Shown here in pieces: positions 16,110 through 22,757 of a DNA stretch of 32,227 nt. Position 1 is the first letter of the stretch; each line of letters opens with the position of its first letter. The stretch is from Candidatus Woesearchaeota archaeon. GTDB taxonomy: Archaea > Nanobdellota > Nanobdellia > SCGC-AAA011-G17 > UBA489. A program made the position numbers and the translations under genes. The notes under the pieces are model-generated. The model did not search any database and was not told where the DNA came from. It saw nothing but the letters and a program-made list of their open reading frames with translations. The stretch lies in the NCBI GenBank assembly GCA_018302985.1, contig JAGVZA010000002.1:1-32227 (forward strand), written 5' to 3'.

Positions 16110-17801
16110 TTATAATATTGGTTTTTTCCCTTTTTGCACGTGGAAAATGCGTTCAATATCTGCTAAACTATTGATGTCTTCAACTTTTTTTTCATCAACT
16201 CTAAGTCTTTTAAATCTAGGAAATCTAAGTGCATATCCAGATCCATACGTCGGACTTTTCTGTACCTCTTCATAAGCAACTTCAACAACAATTTTTGGTG
16301 TCACAAAAACTTCTCGTCCTTTTGTTCCAGTAATCAACGGTTTCAAGAGCTTAGTCAAGGCTTCAAAGGTAACTCCTTCTTCTTCTTTTTCTTTCACACC
16401 CGTACTCACTCTACCAACTTCTAACAAATTGCCTTCTTCATCTTGACATGCAATAACATAAGAAGAAAGTGCAGCAGCTCTTTTTCCTTCACCATAAGAG
16501 GCTCCAACAATTACTAGATCAAGAGGTTCTAACACTGGTTTTAGCTTGCACCACCCTCCCACATAACGTCCAGGTTGATACAAAGAAGTGACTTTTTTGA
16601 TCATTAAACCTTCATTGCCTTTGGCTAAAGACTTATCATAGAATGCTTGTGCTTCTTTAATGTTGTCTGTTACTAATTTTTCTGTGGTTTTGATCTTCAG
16701 AGGAATAGGTGTTACAATTTTATCCAAAAGTTTTCTGCGTTCATGTAAAGGTATATCCATGCATGTTTTGCCGTTGTAATACATAACATCAAAGACATTG
16801 AGTTCGACAGGTAATCTTTTGGCCAGTTGTTCAATGTCGTATTTTCTTTTAATTCTTTGAGAAATGCTTTGAAAAGGCAAAGGTGTTTGGGTTTTAGGAT
16901 CAAATCCAATAGCTTCACAATCAAGAATAAAACTTTCTCCCCTGACAGCTCTAGCAACAGAGTCTACCACTTCAGGAAATTGTTTTGTCACATTCTCCAG
17001 GCGTCTAGTGAACAAAGTAATCTGGTTGTTCTTCTTATGAATTTGTAAACGAAAGCCATCGAGCTTATATTCAAATTGTGCAGGTTTGTCTAGTTCTTCA
17101 AAAGACTGAGTTACATCTTTCACAGGGATAGAAAGCATCATCTGCATAGGTCTTCCAGGCTCTAGACTTACTTTATCCAGCTTTCCTTCTTTTGCTAATT
17201 GCGCTACTGTACCGTAATCTGCTAAAATGTCTGCGGCATGTTCAATACTCTCTACAGACAATCCAGTAGCTTGTGCAATGCTGTCTCGTAAAATCCCTGC
17301 CGCTATACCTACTCTTAATTCTTCCAAGACTGTACGAGTAATAAATCTTGCTTCGTCCGAAGAACTCGAAGTGAGTAATTCAGCAACCAAACTAATTTTT
17401 CTGTCTACAGTGCCTGCTCCTTCTAGAGTTGCTAATTTGCGAATATTAGCGATAACTTTTTTGACTGTGAGTGCATGGCTTACTAAAGTGGATTGAGTTT
17501 TTTTACCAATGAGATCACTAGCTACTAATCCTAAATCTCCTTGTTTGCTCCAGAGCTGCTCAACTTTTTCAGCAGATGTTCCAGAAGCAACATGGATAGC
17601 TTTCAACACGAGTCGTGAGCTAAAGCCTATCTTGCGTGCATCCCAAGGAGCAAAGACATGGCCTTGTAAGAGATAGACAACATCAACAACATCTTCTGCA
17701 GGAACTTCTTTAAGAAATTGAGCTACTAAAGCTGTTTTTTCTAAACGTTTAGTCGTTTTTTCAAGCTTAAGATAAAGATCCACTAGTCTTTGATACTGCA
17801 T
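16110..17801 (-). CDS. lig: ATP-dependent DNA ligase
   Basis: A 563-aa archaeal ligase that seals nicks, chiefly between Okazaki fragments. The N-terminal DNA-binding domain is present (VVYLLQGHVFAPWDARKIGF; ARFITRTVLEELRVGIAAGI). The adenylation motif I is EYKLDGFRLQIH with nucleophile K246; motif III-IV-like SFILDCEAIGFD, motif IV EGLMIK and motif V WCKLKP follow. The OB-fold ends with RFPRFKRLR (motif VI). Length is standard. The TATA box at 17823-17831 is 22-30 nt from the ATG, so it is probably leaderless. Confidence 0.97.
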   Translation of the reverse strand: MQYQRLVDLYLKLEKTTKRLEKTALVAQFLKEVPAEDVVDVVYLLQGHVFAPWDARKIGFSSRLVLKAIHVASGTSAEKVEQLWSKQGDLGLVASDLIGKKTQSTLVSHALTVKKVIANIRKLATLEGAGTVDRKISLVAELLTSSSSDEARFITRTVLEELRVGIAAGILRDSIAQATGLSVESIEHAADILADYGTVAQLAKEGKLDKVSLEPGRPMQMMLSIPVKDVTQSFEELDKPAQFEYKLDGFRLQIHKKNNQITLFTRRLENVTKQFPEVVDSVARAVRGESFILDCEAIGFDPKTQTPLPFQSISQRIKRKYDIEQLAKRLPVELNVFDVMYYNGKTCMDIPLHERRKLLDKIVTPIPLKIKTTEKLVTDNIKEAQAFYDKSLAKGNEGLMIKKVTSLYQPGRYVGGWCKLKPVLEPLDLVIVGASYGEGKRAAALSSYVIACQDEEGNLLEVGRVSTGVKEKEEEGVTFEALTKLLKPLITGTKGREVFVTPKIVVEVAYEEVQKSPTYGSGYALRFPRFKRLRVDEKKVEDINSLADIERIFHVQKGKKPIL

Positions 17802-17822
17802 AGAGAAAAATACAGAAGTGAG

Positions 17823-17831
17823 TTATATATA
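17823..17831 (-). promoter_or_regulatory. TATA box of the ligase gene
   Basis: The reverse strand reads TATATATAA just before the ligase start at 17801. It lies 18 nt past the stop of the upstream small-protein gene, so the ligase has its own promoter. Confidence 0.55.
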
Positions 17832-17848
17832 GATTTTGCTATGGTTAT

Positions 17849-18190
17849 TTATCCACAGACGCATTTATTGCCTAGACGTAATCCAGTTTGTCTGCAGCGG
17901 TAGCCTTGTACACAATAACCAAATCCTTCTTTTTCTTGACAATCTAAAAGGTCATTGCTTTCTCCACGTTTGCCACATTCATCTCCATACATGATGTTGC
18001 CTACTGGATCTTTTGGAGGTTCTGGTTGTGTGAAGCGATAAGCAGTTCTGGATAGTGCTTCAATGTTGGGTTTACTGAATGGAATATAATTAGGATCATG
18101 CCAGCCAGATGCAAAAAATGCCAAGAGTAAAACCAGAAACAAAAGTAAGAAAAAAAGCCAACGATGATGCACTCGATGTTCCTTTCCCAT
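17849..18190 (-). CDS. Membrane-anchored Cys-rich small protein
   Basis: A 113-aa protein of unknown family. A basic N-terminus (MGKEHRVHHRW) is followed by one strong membrane helix (about residues 11-28, LFFLLLFLVLLLAFFASG). The remainder should lie outside the cell and ends in a compact domain with six Cys (DECG, LLDCQ, GYCVQGYRC, NKCVCG), a pattern that suggests three disulfides. No lipobox or Cys right after the helix is seen, so it is a membrane anchor or uncleaved signal. It lies upstream of the ligase on the same strand. Confidence 0.78.
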   Translation of the reverse strand: MGKEHRVHHRWLFFLLLFLVLLLAFFASGWHDPNYIPFSKPNIEALSRTAYRFTQPEPPKDPVGNIMYGDECGKRGESNDLLDCQEKEGFGYCVQGYRCRQTGLRLGNKCVCG

Positions 18191-18253
18191 GCAAAAAAGA
18201 AAGAGGAAGTTGCTTTTATAGATTGTGTTTAGTAAAGCTAGGCAACAACAACC

Positions 18254-18261
18254 TTTTTATA
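18254..18261 (+). promoter_or_regulatory. TATA box of the nitroreductase gene
   Basis: TTTTTATA begins 29 nt before the ATG at 18283, which selects that start over the ATG at 18271 and over a longer upstream reading frame that overlaps the Cys-rich protein gene. Confidence 0.55.
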
Positions 18262-18282
18262 CGTAGAAAAATGCAGTTCATC

Positions 18283-18954
18283 ATGGATCTAGAGAGGTGT
18301 TTGGTAGAAAAAAGAAGTTGTAAATCCTATCTAGACAAGTCCGTTCCCATTGAGCTCATTGGAGAAATGCTGAAAGCAGGAACTTTTGCTCCTTCTGCAG
18401 GAAATTTGCAAAATTGGCAGTTCATCGTCGTTCGCACTGAAGAAAAACGCTTTGCTATTGCAGCTGCTTGTCATAAGCAAGACTGGATGCGTGGTGCTCC
18501 TGTGCATATTATTATTTGTAACGATGTAAAAAAAGTAACTGACATGTTCTCCAGAAAAGGAAAGCTCTATGCAACACAAGCCTGCGCTATTGCGGGGCAG
18601 AATATCATGCTCAAAGCAACTGACGTTGGCCTATACACTTGTTGGGTAGGATCTTTTGATGAATATGCACTTGCAAAAATCCTCAAGTTACCAGATAATA
18701 TCGTTCCAGAGATGATCATTACCATAGGCTATAGTGATCAACTGGAACAAGGCATGGATCGTGTCCCTGTAGAGCGTGTTACTTTCTTTGATGAGCATGG
18801 AAAAAACGTTGTAGAAAAATCTTTCTTCCCCTTAAGTAAATATGGAGAAAATGTTGCTAAAGTCTTAGAAAAAGCAACTGGCATTAACCAACAGCAAGAG
18901 TCATCAGAGCAACATAAACCTCTAGAAAAACTTAGAAATTGGTTCAGAAAATAA
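18283..18954 (+). CDS. Nitroreductase-family FMN oxidoreductase
   Basis: A 223-aa nitroreductase starting MDLERCLVEKRSCKSYLDKS, where RS-C-K-S-Y replaces the common RRSxRxF FMN-binding start. APSAGNLQNWQFIVV (FMN site), the central helices (LYATQACAIAGQNIMLKATD) and GLYTCWVGSFDE are typical. These enzymes use NAD(P)H to reduce quinones, nitro groups or flavins; the physiological substrate is unknown. A C-terminal tail of about 35 residues is rich in charged residues and Gln. The start is set by the TATA box 29 nt upstream. Confidence 0.88.
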   Translation: MDLERCLVEKRSCKSYLDKSVPIELIGEMLKAGTFAPSAGNLQNWQFIVVRTEEKRFAIAAACHKQDWMRGAPVHIIICNDVKKVTDMFSRKGKLYATQACAIAGQNIMLKATDVGLYTCWVGSFDEYALAKILKLPDNIVPEMIITIGYSDQLEQGMDRVPVERVTFFDEHGKNVVEKSFFPLSKYGENVAKVLEKATGINQQQESSEQHKPLEKLRNWFRK

Positions 18955-19052
18955 TTAAACTCTAAAATATTTTTGAAGAAATCTAAAACCAAACGTTTTT
19001 ATACAAAAGAGCCTTCTAATGACTTACAAATTCCTTAAGGAGGTAGATTAAC

Positions 19053-19376
19053 ATGTCAGAAATGATGCAAAAAGTCGGAAGTTGGGCTTTTGTTCTCGGT
19101 CTGATCATCGCAGTGGTGATGGCTTTTATGGGAACAGGAAGTACCACAGTATGGATATTAGCAATATTAGGACTGATTGTAGGTCTCTTAAACGTTAGCG
19201 GCTCAGAGTCGCAATTGTTCTTAGTGGCTGCAATAGCATTTTTAGTGAGTGCATCCAGTCTTAGTTTGGTCTGGGAAGCATTATCACCCTATGTGTCAAA
19301 CGTAGTGATATTCGTTGCACCAGCAGCAGCAGTTGTTGCTCTAAGAGCATTATATGATGCAGCAAAGGAACATTAG
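19053..19376 (+). CDS. Small polytopic membrane protein
   Basis: A 107-aa hydrophobic protein with three to four predicted membrane helices (about residues 10-27, 31-48, 53-73 and 80-100). The sequence is rich in Gly, Ala, Val and Ser with almost no charges after the first eight residues. No known family is recognised. It has an excellent ribosome binding site, AAGGAGGT, 9 nt before the ATG, and a TATA-like TTTTTATAC near 18995-19003. A long T-rich tract follows the stop. The strong translation and termination signals suggest a well expressed single-gene transcript. Confidence 0.8.
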   Translation: MSEMMQKVGSWAFVLGLIIAVVMAFMGTGSTTVWILAILGLIVGLLNVSGSESQLFLVAAIAFLVSASSLSLVWEALSPYVSNVVIFVAPAAAVVALRALYDAAKEH

Positions 19377-19419
19377 TTCTTTTGTTTTTCTTTTTTCTTT
19401 ATTTTTTCTCTTTTTTCTT
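19377..19419 (+). terminator. Long T-rich archaeal terminator
   Basis: Starting right after the TAG stop, about 43 nt consist almost only of T with single C, A or G breaks, including several T5-T6 runs. No hairpin precedes it. This is the clearest plus-strand T-tract terminator in the window. Confidence 0.6.
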
Positions 19420-19480
19420 ATAAATAATCACTCTCAAAGAGGTTACAAAGTCATATAAATAAAAATCTCTTAAAAAAAGT

Positions 19481-19897
19481 ATGGTTGATCACTTAGCAAT
19501 TCTCAAAAAGCACTGGTTAGAAAAAATTCTTGCTGGTGAAAAAACTATAGAATCACGCTGGTACAAGCAAAAAAGAACACCTTATCAGAAAATCAGCAAA
19601 GGAGATCATATCTATCTCAAAGAAACAGGAAAGCCAGTCACTGCTCAAGCAACAGTCCAAGAAGCTCTTTTTTTTGATACACTTACAGAAGAAAAAATAA
19701 GAGAGATTCTCACTAAGTACGGAAAAAAGATTGGTATAGGTCTAGATTCTGTTCCTCGACTGCTAGATCGAAAGTATTGTATTCTCATAATGTTAAAAGA
19801 TATCCAACAAATACAGCCTTTTGCTATTAATAAGCAAGGCTACGGTGTGCAGGCAGCTTGGATTACTGTAGATAATATCCAACAAATAAAAGTTTAA
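19481..19897 (+). CDS. ASCH-domain protein
   Basis: A 138-aa protein whose N-terminus, LAILKKHWLEKILAGEKTIE followed by SRW, matches the ASCH fold, related to PUA and thought to bind RNA or modified nucleosides. The GEKTIESRW motif and the following GDHIYLKETGKPV barrel strand are diagnostic. Several archaeal and bacterial ASCH proteins act in RNA metabolism or as amidohydrolases on modified cytidine; the role here is open. It starts about 105 nt after the previous gene and converges on the SGNH gene with a 2-nt gap. Confidence 0.82.
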   Translation: MVDHLAILKKHWLEKILAGEKTIESRWYKQKRTPYQKISKGDHIYLKETGKPVTAQATVQEALFFDTLTEEKIREILTKYGKKIGIGLDSVPRLLDRKYCILIMLKDIQQIQPFAINKQGYGVQAAWITVDNIQQIKV

Positions 19898-19899
19898 AA

Positions 19900-20556
19900 T
19901 TAAGGAATAACTTTCTGTTGAACTAAAAAATCCTTTACTAACTCAAAAATAAACTTATGTCCTTCTGTAGTGGGATGCACTCCATCTAATAAAAGCTTCG
20001 AATAATTACGTTGTTGTTTGAAAGGAATATAAATATCAATGAAAGGAATCTTGTTCTTTTTGCAGACTTCAGCACAGTTTGCATCATAGAGTTCAACAGC
20101 AGTAGTCAGATAAGAGCAACCAGCTTTCCAAGGAATAGGATCTACTTTAGTGTCATCCACAGGTTTACTTCCTAGAAAAAAGATTTTAGAAAGAGAGGTA
20201 TACTTTTTTGCCTGTTGAATAAGAGCAGAGATATTTTTTACATAAGTGTTCAAAGGTATCTGATGCTTCTTGGTCTTATTATCAAACATAGAGTCATTAA
20301 CGCCTACAGAGAACAGAAAAATAATGTCCTCTTGTTCATCTTGTAACTTTGTTCGTTGTTCTGTTTCAAAGGTAAAGCGTTCAAGAATATCTTGCGAAGT
20401 ATCTCCAGAAACACCCAGATTATAAATAACATAGTAGAGATCAAGATTTGCTAATTGTTGTTGATCAAGATATTTTCTTAGTCTTTGCACCCAACCGCCT
20501 TCAACATCCCAAGCTCCATAAGTAGTGCTCGTGCCAAATGCGAAGATAAGGGTCAT
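19900..20556 (-). CDS. SGNH/GDSL-type hydrolase
   Basis: A 218-aa lipase-like SGNH hydrolase. Block I is IFAFGTSTTYG with nucleophile S10 (GTS instead of GDS), block II Gly is in YNLGVSGDTSQD, block III is VGVND (N87), and block V is DGVHPT (D191, H194). It probably removes an acyl or acetyl group from a lipid or sugar; no signal peptide is seen, so it should act inside the cell. Its TATA element (reverse strand CTTTTTATAG) lies inside one copy of the 19-bp direct repeat at 20578-20596. Confidence 0.85.
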   Translation of the reverse strand: MTLIFAFGTSTTYGAWDVEGGWVQRLRKYLDQQQLANLDLYYVIYNLGVSGDTSQDILERFTFETEQRTKLQDEQEDIIFLFSVGVNDSMFDNKTKKHQIPLNTYVKNISALIQQAKKYTSLSKIFFLGSKPVDDTKVDPIPWKAGCSYLTTAVELYDANCAEVCKKNKIPFIDIYIPFKQQRNYSKLLLDGVHPTTEGHKFIFELVKDFLVQQKVIP

Positions 20557-20577
20557 AGAAAAATCAAGAGAGTAGTG

Positions 20578-20596
20578 CTATAAAAAGTTATGGAAA
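20578..20596. repeat. 19-bp direct repeat, copy 1
   Basis: CTATAAAAAGTTATGGAAA is identical to 21132-21150, in the same orientation. The pair brackets the GNAT gene. This copy carries the minus-strand TATA box of the SGNH gene. Confidence 0.75.
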
Positions 20597-20651
20597 CAAA
20601 TGAATTCATAACAAGAAGAATTAAAAGTAGGTACTATCTATGAAAATATAG

Positions 20652-21113
20652 ATGAAAATCAGAGAAATTAAAAAAGAAGATAGGCAAAAATGGATTAAAT
20701 TAGTCCAATTGACAGATAACAGAAATAAAGAATGGGCTGAACAAAAATTGGATAGCTATTTAGACTCAAAAAAGAAGAAAAGATTACTCATAGTAGAAGA
20801 AAATGGTAAATTAATTGGTTTTGTTGGGATAAAAGGAGAAGATGTAGAAGAAAACGTTTCTGAAATCTTAAACAAAGAGTATGTACTAATAACTTGGATA
20901 GCCTTAATACCTAAGTATAGAAAAAAAGGTCTTGGTTCTCAGATATTAAAAGAATGTGAAAAATACGCAAGAAAATGGGAAAAGAAAGGCATATGGTTGG
21001 GATGTAAAGAAAAAGTTATTCATTTTTATGAGAAAAACGGATATCATAAAGAGGGCACTTTCATAAATGATGACGGACGAGAAGAATACTTAATGCTAAG
21101 AGAAATAGGATGA
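20652..21113 (+). CDS. GNAT-family N-acetyltransferase
   Basis: A 153-aa acetyltransferase. The core has strands around LLIVEENGKLIGFVGI, then ITWIALIPKYRKKGLGSQIL with the acetyl-CoA loop (R/Q)-x-x-G-x-G/A as RKKGLG, and the C-terminal HFYEKNGYHKEG typical of small GNATs. The acceptor is unknown. The gene is Lys-rich and AT-rich and is inserted between the ftsZ terminator and the SGNH promoter, flanked by a 19-bp direct repeat, so it may be a recent arrival. A weak promoter is expected before 20652; no strong ribosome binding site is seen. Confidence 0.86.
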   Translation: MKIREIKKEDRQKWIKLVQLTDNRNKEWAEQKLDSYLDSKKKKRLLIVEENGKLIGFVGIKGEDVEENVSEILNKEYVLITWIALIPKYRKKGLGSQILKECEKYARKWEKKGIWLGCKEKVIHFYEKNGYHKEGTFINDDGREEYLMLREIG

Positions 21114-21131
21114 AATTGAAATAATAAAATA

Positions 21132-21150
21132 CTATAAAAAGTTATGGAAA
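21132..21150. repeat. 19-bp direct repeat, copy 2
   Basis: Identical to 20578-20596, 554 bp apart and in the same orientation. It lies between the GNAT stop and the T-run of the ftsZ terminator. Confidence 0.75.
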
Positions 21151-21152
21151 AT

Positions 21153-21204
21153 AAAAAAAGAAAAAAAAGCCGATGCCCGGGTTTAGAAATAGATGGGCAT
21201 CAGC
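21153..21204 (-). terminator. Hairpin plus T-run terminator of ftsZ
   Basis: On the reverse strand GCTGATGCCC (21204-21195), a 16-nt loop and GGGCATCGGC (21178-21169) pair over 10 bp, then eight T, one C and seven T follow. The stem contains one G-U wobble on the ftsZ strand but an A-C mismatch on the other, so it is shaped for ftsZ-strand RNA. It looks like a bacterial intrinsic terminator, uncommon in archaea where T-runs suffice. Confidence 0.7.
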
Positions 21205-21210
21205 AAGAGT

Positions 21211-21243
21211 CAAAGGGCAGAGATTTGGGGGGTTGCCCATTTG
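21211..21243 (-). other. Second stem-loop between ftsZ stop and terminator
   Basis: On the reverse strand CAAA-T-GGGCA pairs with TGCCC-TTTG (9 bp with one bulged T) around a 14-nt loop containing CCCCCC. Its 5' arm ATGGGCA is also perfectly complementary to TGCCCAT in the 5' arm of the terminator stem, so the two structures can compete. Confidence 0.55.
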
Positions 21244-21260
21244 ATTGCTAAGTCTCAACC

Positions 21261-22376
21261 TCAAAAGATTCTTTGTCTTGGTCTATTAACTGGAGCAGAA
21301 GCACCGATCATGTCGATGCCTAAGTCGTCGCTCATAGCCATTTCTTTTGCTGCTGTTTGTTTCTTGGATGAAGTTCTTCCCATCACGTAAGGTGAAGTTA
21401 CACCAGTCATGATAGTCATAACTCTAACACGTCCGTCCATCTTAGGGTCAATTCTTGCACCCATGATAACGTTCGCATCAGCGTCCATAGATTCAGTGAT
21501 AATTTCACCAATCTTGTTAACTTCATCAAGCGTTAAGTCTTGTCCACCTGCAATATGGATCAAAGCACCAGTGGCACCTTGATAGCTCACATCTAAGAGT
21601 GGATTTGTTAATGCCCTTCTTGTAGCTTCTTCTACACGTGCATCAGTATCACTTTCACCAATACCGATAACTGCTACATCACCATTGGTCATGATAGCAC
21701 GAACGTCTGCATAGTCTAAGTTGACTAAGGACGGTACCGAAATGGTTTCGACAATACCTTTAATCATAGTAGAGATTAATTCATTCGCAACTGCAAATGC
21801 TTGTTGGATAGGTAAATTACCTGCGATTTGTACTAGACGATTGTTGTCAATCACGATAACAGTGTCACAAGCTTCTCTCAATTGTTGTAAACCGAATTCA
21901 GCTTTGTCAACACGTGCACGTTCTACGTCAAATGGCATAGTAACTGTTCCGATAACTATTGAACCAGCTTCTCTTGCTAATCCAGCTACGACTGGAGCAC
22001 AACCTGTTCCTGTTCCGCCGCCTAATCCAGCGCAGATAAAGGTCATGTCACAATCTTTTAATTGTGCTTTGATTTCATGCAGACTTTCTTTAGCTGCTTC
22101 AGCTCCTTTTTGTGGATAACCTCCACAACCTAATCCTCTGGTTAATTCTCTTCCAATAAGGATTTTATGATCTGCATCTGTCATATTCAAATGTTGTAAA
22201 TCTGTATTTAGAGCTACAATCTTTGCTCCTTGGATGCCTTTTTTATGAAGCCAAGAAACCATATTGTTTCCACCGCCACCACATCCTACTACTGTAATAT
22301 TTGCTTGACCTACTTTGAGGCCATCTATTGTTGTTGAAGGCATACCCTTCATTGCATCTGAAATGAGACTTTCCAT
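21261..22376 (-). CDS. ftsZ: Cell-division GTPase FtsZ
   Basis: A 371-aa FtsZ that polymerises into the division ring. It has VVGCGGGGNNMV (about 30-40), the tubulin signature GGGTGTG (119-125), the NxxDxA-type GTP contact region and the T7 loop NLDYADVRAIM. The C-terminus ends in NRPRQRIF, a short tail that may bind membrane-anchor partners. Residues before 22 form a short N-terminal extension. A purine-rich AAAGGGGGAAAA precedes the ATG. The TATA box lies about 85 nt upstream, giving a leader of about 60 nt, unlike the leaderless genes around it. Confidence 0.97.
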   Translation of the reverse strand: MESLISDAMKGMPSTTIDGLKVGQANITVVGCGGGGNNMVSWLHKKGIQGAKIVALNTDLQHLNMTDADHKILIGRELTRGLGCGGYPQKGAEAAKESLHEIKAQLKDCDMTFICAGLGGGTGTGCAPVVAGLAREAGSIVIGTVTMPFDVERARVDKAEFGLQQLREACDTVIVIDNNRLVQIAGNLPIQQAFAVANELISTMIKGIVETISVPSLVNLDYADVRAIMTNGDVAVIGIGESDTDARVEEATRRALTNPLLDVSYQGATGALIHIAGGQDLTLDEVNKIGEIITESMDADANVIMGARIDPKMDGRVRVMTIMTGVTSPYVMGRTSSKKQTAAKEMAMSDDLGIDMIGASAPVNRPRQRIF

Positions 22377-22450
22377 GTGTTTTTCCCCCTTTGCGTTCCC
22401 CAGGTTTTGTTTCCTTGTTTGTTTTTTGTTTTTATTGTATATTCTCGAGC

Positions 22451-22487
22451 ACCATAATATTTATATGGTAGTTGAGTATGATACCAT
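22451..22487 (-). promoter_or_regulatory. ftsZ promoter with TATA box inside an inverted repeat
   Basis: The minus-strand TATA element TATAAATA (22458-22465) sits inside ACCATAATATTTATATGGT (22451-22469), an inverted repeat of ACCATA and TATGGT. A further TACCAT (22482-22487) faces ATGGTA (22465-22470). A repressor bound to these half-sites would block TBP. No regulator is adjacent. Confidence 0.5.
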
Positions 22488-22557
22488 CTAAGAAACAAAA
22501 TAAGACTTACTGATTCATGATGTAAGTTTTGAGAAAACAAGTTTCACTAAGAACTAA

Positions 22558-22642
22558 GAAACGCCAATTTCGAGGTTCACGATTTATAATGTGTTTCAAC
22601 CGCCAAGTTGAAATGATATATTGTTTTTTTCCCGCCAAGGAA
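22558..22642. repeat. Three hairpins sharing the loop CGCCAA
   Basis: Within the 381-bp spacer between ftsZ and gatD lie three inverted repeats with the same six-nucleotide centre: GAAA-CGCCAA-TTTC (22558-22571), TTTCAAC-CGCCAA-GTTGAAA (22594-22613) and TTCC-CGCCAA-GGAA (22629-22642). Stems are perfectly complementary but differ in sequence, while the loop is constant. Centres are 39 and 32 bp apart. On the reverse strand the loop reads TTGGCG. Neither the ftsZ nor the gatD transcript is expected to contain them. The rest of the spacer holds promoters, a smaller ACTTAC/GTAAGT inverted repeat (22505-22527) and a 7-bp tandem ACTAAGA. Confidence 0.7.
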
Positions 22643-22717
22643 TGAACAAACGTATAGATATTTTCTATTTCTTAACTTATATATAAACATTGTTTTACTT
22701 CGATAACTATATTGCAC

Positions 22718-22725
22718 TATATAAA
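22718..22725 (+). promoter_or_regulatory. TATA box of gatD
   Basis: TATATAAA predicts a start near 22747, about 10 nt before the ATG at 22758. A second TATA-like run lies upstream at 22677-22687. Confidence 0.45.
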
Positions 22726-22757
22726 TCATTAATTAACTACGTGTGTTTGCACCTCTT

